Made by a program: the position numbers and the translations under genes. 64,000 nt of DNA from positions 493,102-557,101 of the forward strand of contig ML681970.1 in assembly GCA_007922195.1 (NCBI GenBank), given 5' to 3'. The notes beneath the pieces are model-generated. The model saw nothing but the letters and a program-made list of their open reading frames with translations. It ran no database searches and had not been told where the DNA came from. This DNA comes from Podocnemis expansa. Lineage: Eukaryota; Chordata; Testudines; Podocnemididae. Below, piece by piece: positions 1-10,440 of the stretch; positions within the stretch are counted from its first letter, which is position 1; each line of letters begins with the position of its first letter.

Positions 1-876
1 CCTGGAGGCTGGGAAGTAGCAAGAAAAACTGCCCAGTAGAGAGGGGAGGAAGAGAAATGGTTCATGAAGAGCAGGGATGGGTGGTGCCCCAGCAAACACT
101 CTCTGGGGAAAGAAGAAGACATGTCTGTATTTTTGACTAAGGTGTGGGGCACTGACTCTAGCAAAACAATCAGTGAGGAAAGGAATGGCTGGCCTCAGTA
201 GGTTAATTTAGTTGTGTCAAGTCATTCAGGCAGCACTCCTCTCTGGATTGATAGCAAGAGGCAGGAGTCCCCTCCAGGGCACTGACACAAAGTCCATGCC
301 ATCAGCTGGGTGGCCTTCCTCCCGAATGTGTCTGGATCCCAAACACCAGCCACTCAGTTGGAGTCTTTGTTGCATCTCAGCAGAGAGGTCTGGGCTGAAT
401 AGGTGAGCCATAAACCATTGCTTTCTCCTAAACACGCTCGTTCTAGGGCAAAGTTGTGGAGCAAGGATTCATGAAGGATGCACAGCTGGCATCTGATCTA
501 TGGATACCTCAGGCATTTCAGTCCCTCAGGCTGTCTATCCAGGCCTTTCCCCTTGTGCTCAGTGAGCTCCTTTTCAGGAATGCAGGGCTGCAGTGCCCTG
601 GTTTCCCAGCAGCATGGTGCCATCAGAATGGCACTCACCATGGTGCCAGCAGAAAATTGGCAGCTCTCAAAGCAGAGCCCACTGATGCTCAGTGAGAGGA
701 GATGCTGGAGCCACAGTAGCAGGATGGGTATTTCTGCAATGTGTGTGCCTACCAGGGGAGAGGGGATACTCAGTCAGTATTCATGGAGATAGGGAGGTTG
801 CCATTCGCTAGTTGTACACAATCAATGGCTGGTCCAAGAGCCCAAAGGCCATGTCTAATCACTGCTGTCTTCACAG
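1..876 (+). other. Intron of the DUOXA1-like gene, no exon seen
   Basis: I looked here for the small second coding exon of a DUOXA gene ([19 protein letters not shown]) and for the MTL-type start exon and found neither on the plus strand. The short open frames have no splice sites or family resemblance. The sequence is treated as intron. Confidence 0.7.
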
Positions 877-3800
877 GTGTTAACTTCAGCAAGGACTGGG
901 AAGTTGGCTGGGTGACAGCGAATACCTCCTACAAATCCTTCAGCCATGCCATGGTGAATGCAGACATTGGCCTGCACATCGGCTTGTCGGGGGTCAACGT
1001 CACGCTAGTTGGTGAGTCCTGTCTCCCAGTCACAAGCAAGAGATGGGGAGACAATGGGGCCTTTCAGCTCCCCATGACAGGTTGAGGGGATGGAGGTGAG
1101 GTCAGCTCAGCTATAGTGCCCTGTTCTTGGGTAGGTGATCAGCTTTTCCCTCATGTCCAGCTCCTTTTCCCCATGTTCTCAGTTTTCTTGTTCTGCAGAA
1201 CAGAAAAGTTTCTCTTTCCTGCAGGGAACCCTGTGAATCAGCTCAATGAAACCATCAACTACAATGAGCATTTTGCCTGGCACTTGGAAGCAGACTACGC
1301 CCAAATCTATGCTGAAAGTCTGGCCAAGGGGCTGCCCAGCCCCATCCTTTATGTGGCAGAGAAGTTCAACCAGGATAGCCCTTGTGGCGTGCAGAGCCAG
1401 TACAGGATCTCCGGCCACTACACCTCAGTCACTCTGTGGTAGGTCCAGCGAGGCCCCACAGCTTGGAGAATCATCTGGGAGAGAAGGGGGTCCTCTCTGG
1501 TGGGAGGTCACATTGCTGCAGAGGCTTCCAAAGCCTAAAGCCTTCCTAAAGTTGAGCTCAGGTTCACTTAGCTGGTCTCCCAGCCCGCTGCCCTGCCATC
1601 TCAGAAGCAAAGAGAGGCCAGGACTTGGATGGCAGGAACTCATCCTAGATGCTCCAGAACTTGGCATATGTGGTTCTGTAGCTGGTACTCAGCTGTCTCA
1701 GTCAGTGATGATTCAGTGCATCATATAGGGGATTGGTGGCAGTACCATGTCTGCAGGAGACACAACTGCAGTCCTGGCTGCCCATGGTCAGTCAAGGGCA
1801 CATGGTGTTTTCACAGAACTAGGGGTGTTAGCCTCCCGCTCCCCCCAGCAGAACTCCACTTCAGCTAATGCATTCTGCCTGCCTACAGCCCTCCTGCAAC
1901 CTCATGTTCTTTTTTGCTTCCTGTCCTTAAGTACAGTAGGATCCTGCTTTAGAACTACAAGATCTATTTGATTCCAGGCCACTACCCAGGATGCATTTCT
2001 GAATATTTGGAGCACCCCCCCACCCCTGGCACGGCCATTGTGCGGGGCCTGAAATCACAGTGCCAACATGTCCCTTGATAATGCAGTGTGGCATGATTAG
2101 TCAGAAATTCTTCTGCATGTGCATGTTCCATAGATCCCAGGGCCTCTCAGAGGGAGATGTTCCCCTAGGTGAGAAGTGGAGTGTGTTCATGTGTCCTATG
2201 ATCACTGGTACCCCTGGAATCATGAAAGCAGCCTTGCAAGGCAGATGTGAGTCCTCCAGAGAGCCCTAGCTATACCCCCCCAACTCAAATCTCACTGCAC
2301 ACCATTGCAAGGCCTGCTCCTCCCTGGTGCAGAGGAGAAGATGGTGTGCAGAAAGTCATCCTTGGAGCTCAATGGCATTACACTGGGGCTGACTGCAGCC
2401 TAAGTTGCCCTCCAGGCAAAGGGGGAGGCTGGGTTCAGTGCAGATGCCATGGGATCTGTAGGCCTGGCTCTCTGTAGCTCCTGTGCCTTGTGTGGTCATT
2501 TATATCAGTACTAAGCAGGTCTAACTAGCTGCCACTGTGATCTGCACCATCACCATTCTCACCTTGCACCAACGTGAATGATGGCACCAGGTGCAGGGGA
2601 GAAAGATGCTGCCCTTTAGTGGTTGGAGGCAAGGAGCAGCCCAGAGCAGGTCAGTATAGAAGGGAGAGCAGCCTCTTCCTTCACCCCTGCTGTTCTCTCA
2701 CAGGTTGGCTTTCTGCACGTGGCTCATTTCCAACATACTCTTCAATATGCCGATCCTACTGTACGGGGGCTACATGGTATTGCTCACAGCAGCGCTGATG
2801 ATGTGCTCCCTGCTCTTCTTCTCCATCGTGAGGAATTCCCCCATGTGCACCATCCAGTTCGGTCCAGCATCCTTACAGACTGTCTATGGCGGATCCTTTT
2901 GGCTCACACTAGCAACAGGTAAGTAGACAGCTCTGAGTGAATTGAGAGTCTGTTTTAATCCAGTGCTAGCACACAGAAAAGCGGAGAGGTGGGACCAAAG
3001 GTCACACTCTGCCACAAGAAATTGATGGTGTGAGATGCTTCCACCTGATTCCAACAGGGCAAATGACCAAGCGCTCTGCTATTAGCTGCCTGAGAAAGTT
3101 CTTTCCAGACCCCAAATGAAGCATTATGCCTGAGATGACTATGGTTTTTGAGAAATGTATACAAAAAACATCAATGCCTGAAGCCTACTGGGGCCTTAGA
3201 TTTGATTAAATGCCAAGTTGGCCAAATTAGAGGTTTTTAATCAGGCAGCAAATTTCTGCTTCTCTTCAGGACAGGTAATTTTGTTTACCAGAATTTCTCC
3301 CTCTACTGGGAGAATGGTGCAAGAGAAAAACCTTGGAAATTCATGCCCGTAATGCAGGCAGTTAACTATATTTTCAAGGAAAGTATTTACCAGTACAGTA
3401 TGAGTGAGTGACTGCAAGGCTTCGCATATTCAACCCAGCTAACATTTATCTTTGGGGCAGTACAGCTAGGTTGATTTCATCCTTTTATTAAAGTCATGGA
3501 AAAAGAACTCCACAGCAAGGTAGCACAACTGGCAAATGTTTAGGAGAGTCAAGACTGGAGCAGAGTGTGAGGGACTTTAGAAAGAGCTAACCATGTGAGG
3601 TGGGGGGCAGGGCTGTTGGCAGATGACATTCATGTGTTATGCACATTAGAAACAGCTTTATTTACTATTCAGATGAACTGGTAGGTTCTAAGATACTGGT
3701 GAGGAATGGGGCCAGGCTCACTGTAGATAATTCAGTGATGTCCTGCCCAGTGTGTAGCTTTAGCAGTGATCAGGAAAGCAAACAAGAGGTTAAGGTGCAC

Positions 3801-4520
3801 AAAGAATGGGATGGATAATACAGAGGCTATTCAAGCACCGTTATATAAATTGGGTAGCGATATGCATGGAACTCAGAGGGAACAGCAAAGTTGCAGGAGG
3901 GACAACAATGGAAAGGCCAGGAAGTCAGCCAGTGTGCATGTGGCTGGAAATGCTTGATGCCATTGTGGCACCACTAGAGCGAGACCTCTCAAGGCAGAGC
4001 TGGTTTAGTTTCTCAAGCACAGAGTCCTATCATATTATTACCTTGTGTGTGAGACATGAAGCAGAAGGGAGGACTGGCCTGGGGTGGCAAGTCCATTTTT
4101 GGCATGCAGTCTCAAATCCAGGGCTAATTTGCACTGCAGCATCAGAGCAGAGTTGTGCCAAAGCCAGTGTAGTTGACCCAGGAGGCTCAGTCGAGTGCAG
4201 GGAGCCTTTTGGTGGCACAGAGTCAGGGTTGTGCTGTAAAGGATCAGGTCTGCAGCCAGTAACTAGTCCCCACCTTCCCGTGTTGCGTTGCAGGCCTACT
4301 GTGCTTCTTGTTGGGGCTGGGTGTGATCGTCCTGAATTCTGTGCAGCCTGAGAAGCTGAAGCTGGTCTTTAATCTGAGGGAGAAAGCGGAAGGGGGAAAG
4401 GAAGAGGAAGATGAGGGGCCTGCCGCGCGATCCCCAAGAGACAAAGCAAGCTCCTCTGAGCAGAATGTGCTCCTGGCTCCTCTGAGTGAGCATTGCAAAG
4501 TGACTGTTACGGTGCTTTAG
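877..4520 (+). CDS. DUOXA1: Dual oxidase maturation factor, 3' part (DUOXA1-like), 4 coding exons
   Basis: This is a multi-pass ER membrane protein that pairs with a DUOX oxidase and carries it to the cell surface (family knowledge). The exons are 877-1011, 1225-1438, 2704-2918 and 4294-4520. All have AG/GT borders and compatible phases, giving 262 full codons ending in TAG. The ectodomain loop shows N-glycosylation sequons (NTS, NVT, NET) and the family signature [13 protein letters not shown]. Membrane helices follow in exons 3 and 4. The tail is charged (EEEDE) and ends in KVTVTVL. The first two coding exons (start codon, TM1, TM2) are not in bases 1-876 and must lie to the left. If they match the sister gene in size, the protein is about 331 residues, nearer human DUOXA1 (343) than DUOXA2 (320). 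The sequence VQP after the last helix also recalls MQP of DUOXA1. The family is certain; the paralogue is probable. Confidence 0.9.
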
Positions 4521-5800
4521 AGAATCACTGCTGGGTGCCTACCACTCCCTGCCTGCCCAGTGGAATTGAGCAATGGTGGGAAGGAGGGGAAGGTACAGAC
4601 CTATGCAAGGGGCAACCTCTGCCCAGGCTGCATGAGGGAGCCCCTGTGCTCTGTCCATCACTACCTGCCCCCCTCCCCACCACTCAGCTACAAGGCACGT
4701 AGGCCTGATGCAGGCAGGACCATCTAGCATCCTGTCTCCGACAGCAGCCAGTATCAGATGGCTTGAGCACAGGGGTTTCCAGCTAGTGAGGATCCGCTCT
4801 TTCCCCTGCGTGGGAGTGATTTGTGGAGTATCCAGCTATGTGTCCGAGCAGCACACCTGTGCATTGCCTTGTATTAACCAAGTCTGTTCCCTTGGCTTCT
4901 TTAGGTTCCTTTCTGTCCTGCCTAAGCTAAATAGCTGTTGCTATCACTTCCCTGCTTTCCTAGATCATTAATGATTGTGCTAAACAGCACGACTCTGGTG
5001 TGCTGTCCTAGGCAGCCACATGAGAACCACCCAGAGGCCAGAGGGGTGGTACTTTGTGGCCACCCTGCTACTTGAGTGCTCTTTGCACCGATTGCTTCAC
5101 ATAGCTCCCCTGGCACTACAGGAAGTTCTCCCCCCTCCACCACCACCAAGTGGTAATTGGCAGGATCCCTAGTCTTTCAGGACAGGGGCTGATTTTAATG
5201 AACCCTTTCTTAGCTGGATATCACCTAGTCTCAGTGACTATGAGCTGGTCTCAGCACCTCTTCCTCTGAGGTCTGTCTGCCAGTGCCTCCTTTTTTGTAT
5301 CTGAAAAGACTAGGTCTGCCATGGAGCTGTCCCCAACCTCTTCCACAGTGGAGCGTGATGCCTTTAGTATCCCCTCACCGACTTTAACCTTTCAGGGCAC
5401 CCGTGAGGTCCCAGTGGACCCACTTATCCTCTCAACGGCTTCCTGTTCTTGCAATACTTTGAGGATTTCTTGCAAGTTGTTTTTGTTCCTGTGGCTGTTT
5501 GTTCTTCAAATTCCTTCTTAACCCTCTCAGTCTCCAGCACCAGTGAATGTGCTGAAGGTTATGCTGTGAGTTTCATGGAGGCGGGTTTTCCATCTCCCAA
5601 AAGACATGGTTTTGCTTTAAATACCTTCTTGAAACCTCTCTGTTTTGGAGTTTTATTCTGTCACTTCAAATCAACAGTATCAGCAAAGTCTCTAGGGGAG
5701 TTTTTATGTTTCTGGCACCCCCTATTTTAGAATTAAATCTCACTTTGTGGGAGGACTTGTATGTTTTTAAAATAGTCCTAATGTATTAGTGTTGGGGAGT
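4521..5800 (+). other. 3' UTR and downstream flank of the DUOXA1-like gene
   Basis: This is non-coding sequence after the stop codon. No AATAAA lies close to the stop. An ATTAAA at 5732-5737 is the nearest plausible poly(A) signal, which would give a 3' UTR of about 1.2 kb. The poly(A) call is inference from one hexamer. Confidence 0.35.
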
Positions 5801-5806
5801 CTCTAG

Positions 5807-6208
5807 GGGTATGTCTACACTGGAGCCATAGGTCGACTTAAGGAAGGTTTAAGTTGACCTACTGGCCACATGGGGGCTTTTATTAAGTCAACTTAAGTGC
5901 TTCCTTAAGTTGACTTAATAACATCACCTCTTAAGGTCAACATAATGCTTAAGTTGACCTTATTAATTTGACTTAAGCCAGTGCAGACTGGGGAAAACCC
6001 TTAAATCGAGTAATTGGCCTCCAGGCCCCCTCACAGAGTTTCTGGCCAGCAGGAAGGGTCGACCTAGCACCTGCCAGTGTGGAGGCAGGCAGTCAACAGG
6101 TGTTTTCAGTGTTGACTCTCTAAGTTGACTTAACAAGGTAGACCTTAAGTCAACTTAAAGTTGACTTTGTAAAATTGATTTAACAGAGCCTCCTGTGTAG
6201 ACATACCC
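5807..6208. mobile_element. GTCTACAC-ended MITE (non-autonomous DNA transposon)
   Basis: The left end GGGTATGTCTACAC is matched by an inverted GTGTAGACATACCC at the right end, giving an element of about 400 bp flanked by TAG on both sides. The inside is rich in repeated GTTGACTTAA/TTAAGTCAAC units on both strands. It encodes nothing. The ends are typical of MITEs common in turtle and crocodile genomes; the superfamily is not settled by sequence alone. Confidence 0.75.
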
Positions 6209-6739
6209 TAGGTGATTTGTTCCAGGTTTCCAGCACTGTTTTGTGAGCTGGTTGGCAGCTTTTAGGTAGCTGGGGTGTCCATATTGTGAATATCTGTTTT
6301 ATGGTGAGATGACCTTTACAAAGAAGAAGATTTTGCAGTGTTTCCTGAAGATGGTCAGACTCTACTCTAGCCTGATACCCTCTGGATGGCTGGCCATAGC
6401 CAGATCTCTGTCAGAGAAGGCTTTGGTCCCCTCTCTTTGGCATTTTCTCCTCCAATGTGAAGAGCCTCTAAGGCAAGTGTTACTATTTGAATTGTCTTCC
6501 CTTTTATTTTAGGTCTTTTTGATGAGTTGTATTGGGAGTTTTTTTGGGACTCTGTTGTCTAAAGGTGTAGACTGGCTTTTTATAAGAGTCCTTCTCCAGG
6601 GACATGGGCCCTAATTAGGCTGCGATCATTGCCTCTTTCTTGAGGGGTCAGCTATTGTCACTTCTTGAACCATCTCCAGTGAGTTACTTAGGCTGGAATT
6701 CAGTCTGGCCTCTCCTATTGAGTGCTGTAGAACTAGTTC

Positions 6740-7320
6740 TTCCAGCAGACACCCAAGTAAGGTGTCAACACTGGCAAGTGGATGGGAGCTGGATCCAGCT
6801 CCCAGACCCTTGCAGCAGGTGGCGGGATCAGGAGCCAGCTCCTGCCACTGGCGGAGGGAGGCTGGGAGCCTGATCTGTCTCCCATCCTCTCACAGGTGGC
6901 AGAGGCTTGGAGCAAGGGGCTGGGAGCCTGATTGGGCTCCCAGCCCCAAGCCACAGGTGGCAAGGCCTAGGAACTGATTCCTGCCCCCTGCAGCAAGGGG
7001 CTGGGAGCCTGATCTGGCTCCAAGCCCCTTGCTGGCAGCAGCAGGAGGCTCAGAGCCCAATCTGGTCATGAGCTGCTTGCTGCCACAGGCTAGTGACTCG
7101 GCGCCCAGTCAGTCTCACAGGCTAAAGCCTGTAAAATTGACCATGTAGCTCGGTCCCCCAGTCCCCCTCTGCAGGCTGCAGGAACCAGCTGCCAGCCCCA
7201 GCCACCCACAGCTAGAGGCTGGGAGCTGGATCTGTCTCCCAGCTCCTTGCTGCATGGCAGGAGCCGGATCTGGCCCTGGGGCTGGATCAGGGCCCCGGAG
7301 CCAGATCACACCCCCGGGGC
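6740..7320. repeat. GC-rich degenerate tandem repeat with hairpin-forming units
   Basis: Units of roughly 70 bp built around GGGAGCCTGATCTGGCTCC are repeated with drift. Each contains its own inverted repeat (GGGAGC...GCTCCC), separated by CCTTGCAGCAGG-like spacers. The open frames in both strands are by-products of the repeat. It lies just before a second GTGTAGACATAG-type end at about 7392-7412, so the array may be the interior of a larger damaged DNA transposon. Confidence 0.6.
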
Positions 7321-7344
7321 AGGAAAGTGGGCAGGGCCCAGGCC

Positions 7345-7412
7345 CAGGGTATGTCCACTAATGTAAACATACCCCTCAGTCGACTTAAAATAGCCCCCTC
7401 GTGTAGACATAG
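7345..7412. mobile_element. Fragment of a GTCTACAC-type DNA transposon end
   Basis: GGGTATGTCCACTAATG is followed by GTCGACTTAAAATAG and GTGTAGACATAG. These are the same terminal and subterminal motifs as the full MITE 1.2 kb upstream. It is a short, damaged copy or the end of a composite element. Confidence 0.5.
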
Positions 7413-8005
7413 TCTTTGGGATTAGTTACCTGAAGAAAGTTAAACTAATGTGTAATTTCAAACTGATTTAGTGCCTGGGATGGGGTAGAGTAGACCCAGA
7501 GACCCCTTGCTGCAGGCCTCGGTGTCCTCAGTGTCCACATCTGTGTCAAGAAAGGACCAGTAGGGGAGTCCTGCAAGCAGCCTAGAGTGGTGACAGGGGA
7601 TGCGGCCAATCAGAAATCCTTCAGGGAGCAACCAGTCACGGCCCTGGAGGGCCATAAGGAGCTGCAGCCCCAGGGACAGTCAATTTCTTGGTGGAGCTAG
7701 AAAAGTGCAGCTGGAGCCCTTGGCTGGCTAAAAGGAACTGCAGTACCATGGACAGGGCAGTGCTGGCAGGGCTAGGGGCAGTGAGGAAGAATTCCTGGCT
7801 GGCAGCTGGACCTGAACTTAAGTGAGCAGCGAAGTAAGGGTGAAGCTTTAGCAAAAAGTGGAACTGGAGGGAAGCAGCCCAGGGAACTGAAAATGTTGTT
7901 AAAGGGATGTGATGGCTGCTGTTGTTAGGGACCCAGGACTGGGATCTAAAGTAGTGGGTGGTTCTGTTTCCCTCAGACTGCTGGCTAAATGCCCTACAAT
8001 GAGAC

Positions 8006-8199
8006 CAGTGTTTCCCAACCGGTGTCCCATGGCACACAGGTGTGCCCTAAGGCCTGAGCAGGTGTGCCATGGAAATTTTTTGAAAAACTCAGAGTGCTGG
8101 ATTGGCTCATGAATCATGTGTTCATTTGGGGACTCTATGCTGGTGTTCCTCAAAATAGTTGAAGGTATGCTGCAGCAGAGAAAAGAGTGGGAAACACTG
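8006..8199 (+). mobile_element. hAT-like MITE, copy 1 (CAGTGTTTCCCAACC ends)
   Basis: A 194-bp element begins CAGTGTTTCCCAACC and ends GGGAAACACTG. It is bounded by an imperfect 8-bp target duplication, AATGAGAC on the left and AATTAGAC on the right. An 8-bp duplication and CAG/CTG-type ends are hallmarks of hAT transposons. The inside carries GTGCCATGGCACA-like palindromes. Two further copies lie at 30600-30816 and 56399-56607. Confidence 0.8.
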
Positions 8200-9413
8200 A
8201 ATTAGACAGAGGTAAGCCCCTAGAAGGGGCTCTGAACTGGTGAGATGCAGCTGGATTGCTGGGACCAAAATAGGCCACCAGGCTGAAGGAAGCCTTGGGA
8301 GTACAACGCAATACCTGCTGCAGACATATCTGACCAGAAGGTGTGCCTGTGGGTGTGGGTTGCTGTGCAGTTGCAGTGCCAAGGTGGGTGTGTACACTCT
8401 GATCTCAGTTTAAACCAGACTTCCTTTGCTGCAGCTTAAATCTGTTAGGGACTTATGTCTATGGTGAGTTTCTGCATGGCAAGACAGAGTATAAATCTAT
8501 AGCCAGCTAGTCTGCTGCACAGTTACAACCTGTCTAGATACTGCGACAGTACAACCAATGGCCATCCCCTGCACCATGAGCAACTGCTGTGCGGCAAGTC
8601 AGCTCTCTGCAGGTTTAGACCCCAGCTAGCCTCATAGTACCTTGACATGGAGACCAGCCGTATGAATCAATTTAAACCCCTCCATAGATGCCCTTATTTG
8701 GGCTTAACGCTGCTTTAACTACACCACTTTTAAAAACAAACCCAACTAACAGCGCAACTAAAGTTGAATAGGTTAAATAGCTCCTTTCCTCTTCAGGTTA
8801 TGCCTGCGCTGCAGCCCCTATCAGCATGACATCCATCTCTCTGGGGTGTAAATAAATCATCACCCACTGCAGAACATAAATTACAGTGACATAAATACCC
8901 CTTAGTAAATGAGCTTAGCAGCAGACCTTCAAAGTGTAAACCCACCAGCCACCGTCTTTTCTCCTGTTGTTTAAAGCATTTTGAATTTTTCACAGCTCTC
9001 TTAACACTGGCCCAATGCTGGTAAAATGATTGGGTTTGAAATTCCATTGGTGCACGAAACGCTTAAATGAAATGAATTTTTCAGTGAGGTGTGTCATTGC
9101 TGTAAAACCACTGGGCTTTAATAAAAAATAATTTGAACCTAGTGCAGGTGTATGGGGGAAGTGTGGATGGATGGATGAACGTCAACTGAAATGAAAAAAA
9201 TACAATTTTTACACCATTTGTAACTCACCTGTGGAACTCACTGCCTCAAGATGTTGTTGAGCAAAGGCCTTTAGGAGGATCCCAAAAAGTCAGACATTTC
9301 GGCAAATCAGAAGTCCCTGGGTCATTTCCTGGGTGATTGTTTAGAAGGGCCACAAACCCTGTCCTTCACAGCACAAGCTGTGCCAAGAAATAGGCTCCAG
9401 CCATGGGTCGGGG

Positions 9414-9590
9414 CAGTGGTCTTAACTTTTTGTAGGTTTTGACACATTTGGTGGCATGTTGCAACTGTATAAAACACTCCAGCCCACCCCTTGCGGGCCG
9501 AATCTAGCCATCTTCCTGGCACTCCATGACACACTTATCATTGTGCTGGGACACGATAATGTGTCCCAACACAGTGGTTAGGAACCACTA
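9414..9590 (-). mobile_element. hAT-like MITE related to the copy at 15339-15512
   Basis: It starts CAGTGGTCTTAAC and ends GGAACCACTA, with an interior matching the reverse complement of the element at 15339 (TCTAGCCATCTTCCTGGC against GCCAGGGAGATGGCTAGA). The ends have decayed, and the flanks show no clear target duplication. Confidence 0.6.
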
Positions 9591-10417
9591 GTTAGGGTGT
9601 CATTATCCATGAGGGAGAATTTTGTACCCTCCTGGGCAGGCTACGGGCAGGCACCAGACGGGGTGCAGCCCTGCTCTGGTTTGTTGTGGCAGCGCCTATT
9701 TCCTTCCCCAGTCCCAGGCAGAATACTGAATAGCTGGGTTCCTCTGAGCAGTAAGTGTGGGGTCCTCCCCCAGCCCATAGGCAGTGGAGCGACCCCCCCC
9801 CATTGCAGGAAGTGCAGGGCCAAAGGCCTCTCCTTCCTGTGACCACGGCCAGGAGGGGCTGGAGAGAAGGACACCCAATTCCTCACCCAGTAGCCAGAGG
9901 CTGTGTTGCAACATCAGGCTGGTGCCTTGGAAGTTATAGACTCATCTCACCTGCAACCAGATTTCATTGGCCCTATCCTGAGATTTAACCCCTTGTCCCA
10001 AGTCCTGATTACAGTACACGTGGGATGCCATTTGTCCCTGATATGCAGGTTAAAAAAAATAAAGCCAAGGAGAGCTGGGGGCTTGAGATCACATACCCCC
10101 CCCCATGGTAGCTGGGGTCTGTCTCCCTCAGTCCCAGGGCTGAAGCGGTAAATTTTGTGGGGGTCTCTGGAAGTCATGGAATCAGTGACATAATTTTATT
10201 GTTACTGTAACCAAGTCATTGTGTCCCTGCTCCCTGGTGTCCCATTATGGTACTGGTGAGATCTGGGCCTTGCCCCAAGTGGCTCCCTTAGCACACGGTG
10301 CCTGGGGCTGGGTGACTCCTGGATAGTTACCGTTTTTAGAGTCCTATGAAGCTAGCTTGCTTTCCTCCACCAGGGGATGCTCTGGCTGCGTGCAGTGAGA
10401 TCTTTCAGCACCGTTGG

Positions 10418-10440
10418 CGGGGGGGGGGGGGGTGCGGGAC
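10418..10440 (+). repeat. Poly-G tract
   Basis: An uninterrupted run of about 16 G residues lies in an otherwise ordinary intergenic stretch. It can form G-quadruplex structure. Its exact length is prone to sequencing error. Confidence 0.8.

Noticed and set aside
10418..10440. Poly-G run as a functional G-quadruplex element
   Set aside because: It is a lone homopolymer without conserved context; kept only as a low-level repeat entry.
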